From: Amblyomma americanum
Lineage: Eukaryota > Arthropoda > Arachnida > Ixodida > Ixodidae
Length of the DNA stretch: 64,000 nucleotides
Direction of reading: 5' to 3'
Assembly (NCBI RefSeq): GCF_052857255.1
Contig: NC_135497.1
Span: forward strand, 179,293,745 to 179,357,744
The translations under genes were made by a program, and so were the position numbers. Below the pieces are notes generated by a model. The model worked only from the letters and a program-made list of their open reading frames with translations, ran no database searches and was not told where the DNA came from. Below, piece after piece: positions 24,096-37,452 of the stretch; the first letter of the stretch is position 1, and the number at the start of each line of letters is the position of its first letter.

Positions 24096-25974
24096 AGCGC
24101 TTTTTTTCTTTCGGTGCCTTTGTTCGCTCCTATATGCATAAATGAATAGTCGCGCGATGGTTTGTACTGCTCGCGCTACAAGGTTCTCAGCCCATCAACC
24201 GCCCCGTAACGGCAGGTTAACCGCCAAAGTAATGCAAATGTTTCAAGTTTTCTAACTGTGAGTCACTACAGAACTATGTCCGAAGATCTTGCAGCAGTGA
24301 ATTTTCAGTCGATTAATTTAGCATCTTCACTTCCCTGATGCAGTTGTTTAATTGTGTTCCCTTTCTTGTGTTACTGGAGCTGGGAGGAGAGTATCATCCT
24401 TCACAACTTACAGTGTAAGTAGACGCCCGCCTAATTTGCATCCAGTATGGGAGCTAGGCGTTATGCGCATGATCGCAATGTGTATGCATTTTGCTTGCAG
24501 AAAGCTTGGCAAAAAGATCTGAAAAAATTCATACGGCGCCCACCCACAGTTTGACACATTGCTACCAGGACATACGAAGCGGAAGTGTTTGTTTTTTCTT
24601 TTTGTTCGCATTATTTAACACCGTGTCGTTTTGCGCGCACGTGCGATCTTCTTGTGCCGTCCGTGCTGAATCCCCCCCTCCCTATCTATGCCGCTGATGC
24701 TTGTTGCGAGGTACGGGCTGCGGACTCCGTGAAGGCTAGGAATTGGGTCTTTATTCAGAGATTTTGACCCAAAGAACAAAAGAGGGCCCCAGGCCCTTGG
24801 AAGGTACAGAATGGCTACCCGAGCAGCTGCTCTCTTCTGCTGCCGGAGGAAGACTCTCTTTGTCCGTTGACGGTCGCGTTTTCGAACGGCGTGGTCACGT
24901 GGCCAAGCTGCGGGTTCCAGGAAGGAAGCGTCCTTGGTGGCCGAATCCAGACCAACCCGAGTTCCGACGCGAGAGGAGTGGGGAACAGCCGTGCTTAGCG
25001 ACCCTCATAAACATGTCAAGTCCGTCTTCGGCTGAACATGAGCCCCGCGTCTGCGACGAGGCCGGCACCCTGCGGCTCCGAGGGCAGGCCGGAGCGTTCG
25101 CGGCACAAACTGTTTTTGGAGCTCGCGGGCCCACAGGCGAGCAGTGTCTTGCAACGCAACATGCTGCATCTAAACGTAACGCGTAGGGTGATTACTGCGA
25201 CACTAAAGCACTGTAACGTACGTTTGCTGCCCCTGTCTACGCAACAAATAGACCGCGCCAAGAATTCGCAAAGAATTATTGCATTATTTACTCTAAACCG
25301 CTATAGTGAATCACAGAGTAAGGAAAGTGAATGTCAGCGTGTGCTGTGCAATTTTCCAACGTAGATGTTTTTTTAACTTCTTTTTTTGCGTGTGAGGTGC
25401 TGACGGCGGGACAAGCAGCTGCGAGCCTGAGCGAAATATGACGCTACCTGCTTCCGGCCGCGTGATCTCCACATGAACACACTACGCGACAGCCGCCCGG
25501 AACGCAACATTTCGGCGCACTCGGACAAAAGGCCGGATAGAAAGCCGGTGCGCTGACAGAGAGCATGGAGAATGAGCTTCCGCTATAGAAACGACAGGCG
25601 TCAGATTGCCAGTAAGCGCACATTCTCTTGTCGATCTCTAAATGATCTTCCTGACAGTGACCTTGTGGACAAGTACGCGGCTCTCACGGCCGACCTCGAG
25701 CGAAGCACAGTTGTAGTTTCCAGAGTCGGTAGGCGCGTAGTCGGCGGTCGCAATGAGTCGTGTACTGGATCGATTCTGCGATGAGACCGAATAAATGCCT
25801 TGGCCACACAAAATCGTGGTGAAGCATCGCACCGACATCCCAAAAGGGACAGCGGGGGCCCGTATCTCGGCAATAGTTCATGTTGAATCCTGTCCTCGAT
25901 CTAGATATCAAGATATCCGTACGCAGAAGGAAACGCCAGCGAGATTTCAGCCATTTCTGATTCCTTAGCTTACT
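24096..25974. other. No recognisable feature
   Basis: No supported gene. The region at 24740-25190 is open in several frames on both strands because of its GC content; I recognise no domain. Confidence 0.4.
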
Positions 25975-26203
25975 TTATGAGCTTTAACGTCCCAAAGCGA
26001 CTCCGCCTATGATGGCCGCCGTAGTAGACAGCTCCGGAAATTTCGACCACCTGGGTTTCTTTAACGCGCACTGACATCGCGCAGCACACGGGCATCTAGC
26101 ACATCGCCTCCATCGAAATCCGACCGCCGCGGCCGGGATCGAGCTCATGTCCTTCGGGTCAGCAGCAAAGCACCATAAGCACTGAGCCACCGCGGCGGCT
26201 TTC
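25975..26203 (-). mobile_element. Ruka-type SINE
   Basis: On the minus strand it starts at a ccgccgcggtggctcagtg head, with the B-box-like stretch degraded to gagctcgatccc. The body has ggaggcgatg, gcgcgttaaagaaaccc, ggtggtcgaaatttccgga, and a gggacgttaaagctcat tail. It has the same tail type as 19-293 and 33077-33247. No clear TSD. Confidence 0.8.
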
Positions 26204-26611
26204 TGACCCCTTCAGCTGGAAAATTCGTGCGAAGGTAAATTGCGCCGAACAAATTCGTTATTTCTGAAACTCGACCAGTCTCTGCTGAGCTCCATCCTAA
26301 TCAGTTTTCTTTCGTGTCCTGCTAGCGCATAGTGGGTTCTAGTTTATTTACTAGCTTTTGAAATGCTTAGCGTATGGAGGCGAAGTAGTCACGACGGCAG
26401 TAAAGCTAGCAACGGCAAGGCGCATGCCAAAGGAAAACCTGACGCAGCTTTAAATAACTGCTCATGGACGAGACTTTTTATTCCACATGTATCGGAAATT
26501 CACCGTGCAGCGTGTTGGTTTGGTCGCCTGGCGCCATCAGCTACCAGCTTTCTGTTCTTCGGGTTCCTTTTCGCATTTAAGCGTCTGAGCATTGTGCTGA
26601 ACAATCATTAG
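26204..26611. other. No recognisable feature
   Basis: Nothing recognised. Confidence 0.45.
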
Positions 26612-26803
<192 letters not shown>

Positions 26804-26949
26804 TCCCCAGGCATGAGCTGAACTTAGCGAAATTACAAGCTTGAAATTTCTTAAAACATCAGCAGAAGCTGCAAGCGCGCTCTCAGGCAAATACCAAAAC
26901 AGCAACTAAATGTGCCTTCGTGCATGATCGTGCTACTGGGGCTGACGAC

Positions 26950-27935
26950 TTGCACTGATGTCTTTTCGATACAGCACTCACGTAGCCAAGGGCGCCTTTC
27001 CTGGTTTCAGAACCACATGGCCCTAAACCTCGCTGCAGAAGCCGTATCTAGGTGGTGTAAAGACTGGCAGATGGCTCTTAACATTATTAAGTCCGCTCTT
27101 CTCACGATAACCAGAAAAAAAAAAACATCAGTCGTCTTACTCTTACGTTGTTAACAACGCCGCCCCTCTCACATGAATTAACAGGCATAAATACCTCGGT
27201 GTAATAATATCTCATGATCTCAGACGGGATTCACATGTCACCTATGTCACATCAGACACCGTCAAAAGACTCCTGTTCCTCAAAAGACATCTTCAACAAG
27301 CTCCCCCTACAACAAAACTGATTGCATACAACGCCTTCGTACGATCGGTGCTTGAATATGCGAACGTTGCATGGTTTCCACATACTAAATATCTCATAAG
27401 AAAAGTGGAAGCTATTCAAAGAAAGGCAGTAAGATTTATGTTTAACAAATACAGGCCTACTGACTCACCCACTAAACTACTCAAGGAAGCCGGCATCTCA
27501 CTCTGGAAAAAAGAGCTAAACTTGCACGACTAAAACTAATTTACCAGCTACTTCACAATCAACTTAACCTTGATAAAACTAGGTACCTGATGGCCCCAGA
27601 GACAAGACCGACACGTCACAGACAATCATAAACACTAAAAGAGCCCTCCACTACGGGACCTCATTCTTCCTTTCTTCTTTCACTCTCTCCTTTATCCCTT
27701 CTCTTACGGCGCGGTTCAGGTGTCCAGCGATATATGAGACAGATACTGCGCCATTTCCTTTCTCCCCCCAAAAACCAATTAAAAAATTAAAAATTAAAAA
27801 ATATTTCGTACTGCCTCCCTGAAATACTCCTTTTTTACACTTACAATAAGAGAATGGAACACCCTTGATTATTCCATTACCAGCAGCACATCACTAGATA
27901 TCTTTACTCAGTTGGTAGCAAATTATCTTCACTCG
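26950..27935 (+). pseudogene. CR1/L2-like LINE fragment interrupted by a SINE 3' end
   Basis: Plus-strand frames read SRWCKDWQMALNI, KSALLTITRKKK, TVKRLLFLKRHLQQA, AYNAFVRSVLEYANVAWFP, then KAVRFMFNKYRPTDSPTKLL. This is the RT thumb and downstream region of CR1/L2-type LINEs. Frames are broken several times. The C-terminal piece (TIREWNTLDYS at about 27846-27880) is separated from the rest by a 5'-truncated SINE fragment at 27641-27807. Confidence 0.75.
27641..27807 (+). mobile_element. 5'-truncated Ruka-B SINE inside a LINE
   Basis: It starts at gagccctccactacgggac and continues ttacggcgcggttcaggtgt, then gagacagatactgcgccatt, ending in an A-rich tail. The same 3' half is found at 47736-48047 and 60709-61063. 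Its head and A/B boxes are missing. Confidence 0.8.
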
Positions 27936-29692
27936 TAATCAGATTACGATTGTGAGCCGTTGTTGGCAGCTTCCTTTTTATTGCCCTACCATTACTACAT
28001 CATGTGTTTCTGTGATTTTAATCTACACATATGTCCCACGTATTGAATATGAGATCTTATCTGCAACTAACTGTACATTACGACGATCATATTGCTGTAT
28101 CCCATGACTGTATTTCTATGTATTGAACGTTAATTAAGTGCGGCACTGTAGTCGCTTTTTATTGACCTTTTGTCCTTTTTCTTGATCACTTTTTGTGTCA
28201 ATAATTCATTAACATTGTTGTGCTTTTTACTATGATATATTTTGTTCCGAACGCCCTTCCTGTTAAAATCCCCAGTGGATTGACACTATCTCTAAATAAA
28301 ATGAAAAGGAATGTGTACGTGCTACGCAAGACGTGCAAGGAAATCGAAATTCGATCGGCACTACAACTTCAAGGGCTAGGTGGGAATTTCAATTTCGAAG
28401 AACGCCCGAGTCCATCCTGTGCGCTTGCTTTATTGGAATTCGCGACACAAGTTTTACGAAACTGCAAGATAAAAAATAAAACTTTTTAGCATACCCGTAC
28501 GTACCCCTACCAAGAAACCGCTGCAGAATTAGTAGCGTGCGCACAGTTAGCTTCTGAAAGCGTGGTGACCACTGCGGTATACATATGTTAAAATAATGCG
28601 ATAATGTTCTAGCGACAGTTTGAGCATATCGTTACCGAGGAAACAATAAACTTCACCTCCTTCCTTCCTTCCCTTCGGTCCTCGACTCCATATGCACTTA
28701 TGGATAATTACGCTTACAGAGCATGCGAATGCACTTATGTTTGAAAGTCTGGGTTAGATCAACGACGATAGTGACAAGACCAGCAGGAAGCAATAAATCA
28801 AATCGTTATTACACGTTTTATTCGATACCATATAATAGTGTACGCGCTTGAAATTCTACTGCAGTTTACTATGGCTTCCATTGAATGCACACAGAGCCCA
28901 ATCATGGAAACAGAGTGGCCATAGAGGAATAGTATGATGCTTCGATGCAAATTCAGAAATCTTTGCATGTGGCGTTAAAGAAAGAGTAGGTGTACAAAGC
29001 AAACGCAGCCATAAAATACCGCCGGTCCAACTTATAATACCAGAAGAACGCGAGAATCTGGGAATTCTCTTTTTTATTTGATTTCATTACTGCAACGTAT
29101 TTTGTGACATCACATGTATCGTATAACCTTTGCTGCCGTGAGCTCCTAGCTCAGCGCTTAGCCAAAGCTAGCCTCCCTATACCTCCTCCTTCTCTATTTT
29201 GTGTTTTATGGTTGGCGATTTAACAACTATCGTGACTTGTCTACCTTTTCACGACGCAATCGACAACACAAAGCATGACGAAACGAGCCACTGTTCGATA
29301 TTCTGATAGCTCAATGAAGTGCGGCCGAGGATAAGCCTGTAATATACGCTCGTCTTCGAACAAAAAAGCAGTAGAGGTGACGTTTCCTGCTCTGCTCACC
29401 CACCCCACCTTCCTTGTGCAGCATGCAGCTCCTAAACAACAATTGCGACACGCGTGTGATTTAGTTTCTTGGTACAGGTTGGGCAACGCTACCCCGGGCA
29501 ACGCAAAGCCCGCTGCGTATTTCCGGCACCAAAATCATGATGCGACACTGACTTCGAGGCTATATTACGAGTGAGCGCGACACCCTGTTTCCAAGCAAGA
29601 ACGTCTCTGCGTGGAGCGTCAATTCATAAGTTCACGAAGTTAACGTACCACGCTTCAGTTTTAAACCCACCGCACCAGCAATACCATGCCGG
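27936..29692. other. No recognisable feature
   Basis: 27936-28200 may be LINE 3' UTR. The rest holds no recognised gene. The plus frame at 28280-28489 is short and unassigned. Confidence 0.4.
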
Positions 29693-29800
29693 GAGCAAGT
29701 TGGGCATCAAGACGTGAAGAAATATGTAGTGCGACCAAGACGTGGAAAGATAGAACACACACATAGACACACAGCGCTGGCGCTTGGCGCCCAACTTCGC
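29693..29800 (+). mobile_element. Possible solo Penelope-element end
   Basis: caagttgggcatcaagacgt at 29697 resembles the tag seen in the hairpin elements (CTAGTTGGT then CATCATGAA). It is followed by gatagaacacacacatagac and cacagcgctgg, words seen in other element ends. The segment ends in cgcccaactt, an inverse of its start. There is no long stem. Weak assignment. Confidence 0.35.
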
Positions 29801-31547
29801 AATGCACTCTACCAAATGCCCAGCGTTCTGAGACCGCGGTGGAAACCCCGGTCTATATGCGCCTTAAAAGGTCACCTCGCGCCGGAGCGAAACCGGGATG
29901 CCATTGAAGGCGGCCTACACGTAAGCTGAGGGAGCTTGAGGTTTCATGATGCGGAGGCTGCAAAGCAGAAACTGCGAGCAAGCGAGGGAAAAGCGCTCGA
30001 ACTACGCGCTGCGAGCGCAGCATACGCAGTTGCAGGCCGCACAACAAAAGAACAAAAGAGCTCTCACCGTGAGACGCGAGCGTCGTGTTGTCCAGCGTTG
30101 CTGCGCTCCGGGTGTGCGCAGCAGACGACGCAGGCGCTCGGGATCGAAGCAGACGACGGTTCACGACACGACCGACGCCGTAAAACGACAGCAACACGCC
30201 TCGTACGCCGCCGGGTTGGCTTCGCGCGCTTGCGCACGCAGTGAAAATCAGCGGCGGCGAGCGAGACGCGAAGGTCGACGTGTTATCTTTCTCGGTTGCC
30301 TCGTTCTATAAACGAGCAACGCCGCGGACCCCGCGTTACCGGCGCACAACACATTGCGTCACTGCCTGATTGCGAGCGATGACGACGACTTTAGCCAGGG
30401 TCTCTGCTATCGGTGCCTTCCTCCGCGTCTCGCCGCCACACCCTTCTCTCTGCCTTCCTCCTTCCGTTCTCCGACGCACATGTTACGCCCCCGCCGAACT
30501 TTCCAACTAAAGCCGGACGCGCTGTCAGGAAGCCCTTTTCATCATTGTTTTACTGCTAGACATATTTGAGTCCAACGGCAGTGCACGGCGCTTCCGCCTC
30601 GATCAAGGCATGGTGCTTGTTTGCCAGCTCAAAAAGGACGCTCGTCGGTTTCGGTGTACAATGGGGTCCCCACCGATTGACGGAAGCTTGAATAAATTCT
30701 TTTGAAGTATTTTACTTCAAGTAAACTACATGTTCTACCCCGCAAAATGGCACAAGAGTTAAGAGAGTTGGATGGGAAAGTTGAAACGTCAGCGAATGAA
30801 TTGTTATAGCTCTGTATATCTGATTTTGTACGTGTGGTGAAAAAAGTATAAGAACGACTTAGACAATTGTTACGATTCTACAAAAATAAGCGCCGCTCGT
30901 TATCTCGCTCATCTGAGTGTAAAGAATGAAATATCAGCATTTACAGGACACGCTTCATAAGCAGGCACGGCACAAACCGCAAGACCTGTCCAGGATAGGT
31001 AACAGAATGGCCCACTGTAAACAGATTCCCACATTCAATGCAGCTTTACGTGTCTATAACTCGACTGTTACACCCCAACTAAATTGAACTAATTCAGAAT
31101 AAGATATCCAGACATAGAGGGTTTCAGCAACTATTTCGCCAATTTATGCAATGATGTTTTAACAGACTATAGCGCCTTTTCTGAAGGGGTTTACCAAGTA
31201 CCATTACTTCAAAAATTGCTTGTTATGTGAGCGGTTTGTTCTTTTCTGGGATCTTAGAGGAAAATTCAAAATGTACTCCGTCAAGGTGACCACCCGCAGC
31301 AAGACCGTGGATAGTGAGGGAGCATGTGCTACACACAGCCACAACACAATGCAGTACTATCCTGCTAAGGTGCGGTGAGAATTATGCACACATAGCTACA
31401 AGCAGGCATCACATAAACAAACGAGCAGCAGTCACACAACTGCGGAATGTTTAGCGCTAACACATATACCGAGCTAAACAATTCGTGTGCATGCGCGCGC
31501 GCGCGCTTTTCTAATTTCTGCATTCCCATAGTCTCAAGTAACACTTG
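29801..31547. other. No gene recognised; CpG-rich block
   Basis: 29830-30350 is CpG-rich and open in several frames on both strands, which may reflect a promoter-like region or just base composition. At 31125-31145, aactatttcgccaa matches the outer sequence of the Penelope tag region at 42013-42025, but no arm is attached. Confidence 0.35.
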
Positions 31548-31632
31548 TTGCTGGGCTAGTTGGTGCATAATTCTATGTACAACGTTAGCGCAAAAATAAG
31601 ACACATTCACAAGAAAGGTGGACAAGACCCAT
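31548..31632 (+). mobile_element. Solo Penelope-element end (single arm)
   Basis: ctagttggtgcataattcta (from 31556) carries the tag CTAGTTGGT and then CATAATT, like the end of the large element at 57011. It is followed by ttagcgcaaaaataagacac. No inverted partner follows, so only one arm is present. Confidence 0.5.
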
Positions 31633-32509
31633 AGTCTATCTGAGCAGCTTAATGTTACAGCCAGCGGTTCTTAGCCGTTGAGCAAGGATATTTTATTTGT
31701 AGTGGAGGTACAAACTGTGAGCGCATCTGCGAGAATCAAGTGGCACGTGTGTTTTTCAAAATTGCCACTTCAGTTCACGCTCATATCGTACGCGTGTTGG
31801 ATACGACCACTGACAAAGAGCCGAAAAAACTTAAACTGTCCCACGGGAGCGATTGTTGTGGCGCGTACACCCGTAGGAAAAGATAATTGGCGTTTTGATA
31901 ATCGTGTCACACTCCAAACAGTAACTGAGCGCGCAGTATGCGCACTTTCATTGCCTTATGGATGCAGCCTTTTGCGAGAGTGGCAGTCACGATATAGGTA
32001 AATAACGATGTCAATCCCAAATTGAATTCGCGTTACCGGTAAACCGGGTTTCTGTCTTCCCTCAATTGATGCATGCTTTTAACAGTGTTTTTTGCGCGTA
32101 AATTTTTTTCACGGCAAGATCCATAATTCAAAAAAGTATTTTCCGAACTGTTGATCGAGTTGGTTTTGTACTGTGGTCCAACATCGCAACGGCGCATGGA
32201 CAGACAATATAAGAAAGGACGCAACACAGCGCTCTATTCTTTCCGTTGCAGTACTGTTTAACCTGGAAGTATGAAGCCATTCGCGACAGTGAGTGAAAGA
32301 TATTCGTCCAATAACGTCCTTACTACGGGCTCAGTCACTGCACGCTGCAAACAAACTGATCACTGTAGAATCCTATTATCCTCTCTGGCACTGCATGTCA
32401 TGTCCTCAATAGAAGCAGCCTTACATGGCCTACTTATCGGCATGGTATACTGCATATTTGCGATAGCTCTCGCTGCAACAATGAGATTGTTGCTGTATGT
32501 GTACGCCCA
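31633..32509. other. No recognisable feature
   Basis: Nothing supported. ggacgcaacacagcgctc near 32217-32234 resembles Penelope arm words but stands alone. Confidence 0.4.
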
Positions 32510-32632
32510 CCGTAATGCAGTGAACCATGGCACTTTTATGAAAACAAAAAGCGACACGCAACACGGGATTCGAAGTATCGATTGCTTGGCCACAAAACGG
32601 ACGCGGTAACGACTACGCCACAGGCACTTTCC
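32510..32632 (-). mobile_element. tRNA-like repeat, possible SINE head
   Basis: On the minus strand cctgtggcgtagtcgttacc resembles a tRNA A box, and atacttcgaatcccgtg, about 45 nt downstream, resembles a B box. The acceptor and anticodon stems do not fold convincingly. I treat it as a tRNA-derived SINE head of a type not otherwise seen here. Confidence 0.4.
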
Positions 32633-33065
32633 TGTTGTCCTTGCTGCATGAAAGCGGACGTAAAAAAAAACACCAGCTTATACAAGGCATGGCTTGTATA
32701 AACAGGTTTTTTTATATATATATTTTTAATGTTTAATGCAGGTTACACGCACAAGCGCTCAAAAAGACAAGGGAGACAGAATAAAGAGAGACACACGAAG
32801 CGCTTACTTGCAACTGATTTTATTTCATGCGAAAAACAATTTTGTACTCTTGGTAATCACCTGCTCATGCTTACAAGAACATTACCAACGAGTGATGGCT
32901 GACACATTTTATCGGGCCACCCACCCACATCTCTTTCCCGGAGAACAAAATTGACGGAGCGCTTACACAACCATCGCCCGCTCGTGCTATCTCTAAAGCC
33001 TCCAGAATCACACGCGTTATTTGACATTTGCTTTTAAAAAGTACTTCACATCTGTGAAAAACGGG

Positions 33066-33258
33066 ACGACAGCCTTGGTTTGGTTTATGGGGGTTTAACG
33101 TCCCAAAGCGACTCAGGCTATGAGAGACGCCGTAGTGAAGGGCTCCGGAAATTTCGACCATCTGGGGTTCTTTAACGTGCACTGACATCGCACAGTACAC
33201 GGGCCTCTAGAATTTCGCCTCCATCGAAATTCGACCGCCGCGGTGGAACGACAGCCTT
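33066..33258 (-). mobile_element. Ruka-type SINE inserted in one arm of Penelope element 1
   Basis: The body 33077-33247 (minus) has ggtggtcgaaattt-like, cagtgcacgttaaagaacccc and gggacgttaaacccccataa words. It is flanked by an 11-bp TSD, acgacagcctt, at 33066-33076 and 33248-33258. The tRNA-like head is missing (5' truncated at ccaccgcgg). The matching place in the right arm (about 34263-34285) is empty. Confidence 0.88.
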
Positions 33259-33286
33259 CCTTGTTTTCTTGCTTTTGCTCTTGCAC

Positions 33287-33532
33287 TTAGACAATGTGCC
33301 CCCCTCTTTTGTTTTCCACGTTGCAATTAAGCTCTCCTAACCTCTCATTTAGGCATCTTCCTCTCTGCCCTATATAAAATTTGCCACATGTCAAGGGCAC
33401 CTTGCACACAAAGCCTTCAGCGCATCTTACAAACGGCTTTTTGTGCCTGATTTTGCAAGTGGCCTCTTCTCCTTGGTTTACAAAAGTGCTTTTTCTGCAC
33501 AGGGCGCTCAACTTATTTGGGGCAGAAAACAA
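33287..33532 (-). pseudogene. GIY-YIG endonuclease domain of a Penelope-like element
   Basis: An 81-codon minus frame starts with VFSAPNKLSALCRK-like residues typical of the RT-endonuclease linker. It continues FVCKVPLTCGKFYIGQRGRC LNERL, the GIY-YIG core with the conserved Gly, Tyr, Gly and Arg residues visible. In Penelope elements this domain nicks the target DNA to prime reverse transcription. The C-terminal half is lost where the inverted arm begins (about 33290). Confidence 0.78.
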
Positions 33533-33626
33533 AACGTTTATGTTTACCGTGTTGTCAATTTTTCTCAGCTTGTGTGATAGCCTATGCTTATATGGAATGA
33601 CAGCGAAATTTCTTTTGTCAGTTGTC

Positions 33627-33998
33627 TTATCCTTTGTCTTTTCCTTTTTTATTTCTCACAAGTCCTTCCACCACTGACACGAGCAAGTGAAACGGATTAC
33701 CCGCGTCTTGCAACCTTTTTGACTGCAGAAACAAGCTCTCCTCCGTCGCATGTCGGCATGACTTTTTAAGACAGTTATGAAACCCTAAACAAGCTATGTT
33801 TAGTTTTATGAGCTTTGAGTGCGCAGAACTGAAAGGCAACGGCATTTTTCCATCCCTAGGATGATAAATAAAGCATGTGTGATCTTCTAAAAACTTTAAC
33901 TTGGTATCAAGAAAGCGTATGCTATTGCCTTCAGGCAGCTCACGTGTGACGACCAGAGGAGATAAGCAATCCGAAAAATGATCTAAAATACGCCCCAC
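33627..33998 (-). pseudogene. Penelope-like RT C-terminal fragment
   Basis: A 123-codon minus frame. Residues 18-36 read VTRELPEGNSIRFLDTKLK, followed by YHPRDGKMPLPFSSAHSKLIK, the conserved region just past the RT core of Penelope-like elements. It then has LHNCL-like and SLFLQSKRLQDAG segments before breaking. The RT catalytic palm is missing upstream. The next domain (33287-33532) follows in the same direction in another frame, indicating decay. Confidence 0.78.
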
Positions 33999-34606
33999 GC
34001 CCTCATCGAGTGTAGTACAAGTGATGTCTTAAAAAATTTTAAAAATCATCAACAAAACGAAAGACCTTTAAAACTCCTAGCCTTCAAGACGGGCAAAAAC
34101 CCTTCGGTCACACTCAGCTAAAAAGATATGCATAAAATTGGAGCAACACTGGAGAGGTTAGGAGAGCATAATTACAACGTTGAAAACAAAGAGTGGGGGG
34201 GGGGGGGGGGGGGGCGCATGAGTATCCATTACCTGGAGTGCAAGGGCAAAAGCAAGAAAAGCAAGAAAGGCTGTCGTCCCGTTTTGCACAGATGGTAAAT
34301 ACTTTTTAAAAGAGAATGTCAAATAACGCGAGTGATCCTGGAGGCTTTAGAGATAGCACGAGCGGACGATGGTTGCATAAGCGTTCCATCAATTTTGTTG
34401 TCCGGAAAAGAGATGTCTTATCTTACATCGAGCACGTGGGTTGCCCGATAAAATGTGTTAGTCATCACTCGTTGGTAATGGTCTTGTAAGCATGCGCAGG
34501 TGATTACCAAGAGAATAAATTGTTTTTAGCATGAAATAAAATCAGTTGCAATTAAGCGCTTTGTGTGTCTCTCCTATTCTGTCTTCCTTGTCTTTTTGAG
34601 CGCTTT

Positions 34607-34810
34607 GACTGTCAGAATGGAAAACCAATTCTCCCACTCGCTGCCATTCTTTAGTTACATATACCTTATCAGTTGCGCGACATGCAGCTGCTTTCGTGTA
34701 TGCGCTCCCCGTTTTTTCATAGTAACAAGTGCTAAAGTAGTTTTCTAATGTATGTATACATACCGGGAGTCCCAAATTAATGTAACGAAGCTCTGAAAAA
34801 GACGGAGCAT
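34607..34810. other. No recognisable feature
   Basis: Short spacer; nothing recognised. Confidence 0.4.
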
Positions 34811-35206
34811 CCTAGGCGATTGTGAAACAAACTGAGCGCTGTTGGGAGCCGTCTGGCCTGTTCAGCAGTACTTTTTTCATTCTGAAAAGTTAGTTGATGG
34901 GTAAAAAATAGTTTTTAAATATTGGCTGCGCAAAAAGAAAGCGCAAAGTCGGAAGTTGTGGTTGTCTTGAAATACTGCAGACTGAAATGTATACAACAAG
35001 GTACCATTTACATCGTCCTAGGCGATTGCGAAACCAACTGAGCACTGTTGGGAGCCGTCTGGCCTGTTCAGCAGTACTTTTTTCATTTTGAAAAGTTATT
35101 TGATGGGTAAAAGATAGTTTTTAATTATTGGCTGCGCAAAGTCGGAAGTTGTAGTTGTCTTGAAATACTGCAGACTGAAATGTTTACAACAAGGTACCAT
35201 TTACAT
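34811..35206. repeat. Two-copy tandem duplication (~206-bp period)
   Basis: 34811-35013 and 35017-35206 are about 94% identical by eye. Both begin cctaggcgattg and share gttgggagccgtctggcctg and cgcaaagtcggaagttg. The first copy has an extra aaagaaagcgca-like stretch. No coding content. Confidence 0.9.

Positions 35207-37452
<2,246 letters not shown>

Larger units (their letters stand above)
32753..34606 (-). mobile_element. Penelope-like element 1 with inverted arms
   Basis: A minus-strand coding core lies between two inverted arms: 32753-33346 and 34152-34606, about 85-90% identical by eye and continuous apart from indels. The core encodes a Penelope-type RT end and a GIY-YIG endonuclease. 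Inverted flanking repeats are known for Penelope-like elements, whose terminal repeats can sit in either orientation. The left arm is longer because a Ruka SINE inserted at 33077-33247. The RT catalytic region is absent, so the element is dead. The right arm carries a poly-G expansion at about 34196-34214. Confidence 0.8.

Noticed and set aside
29853..30311. Overlapping long frames in a CpG-rich block
   Set aside because: Arg/Ala/Ser-rich products on both strands are typical of base composition, and no exon signal was seen.
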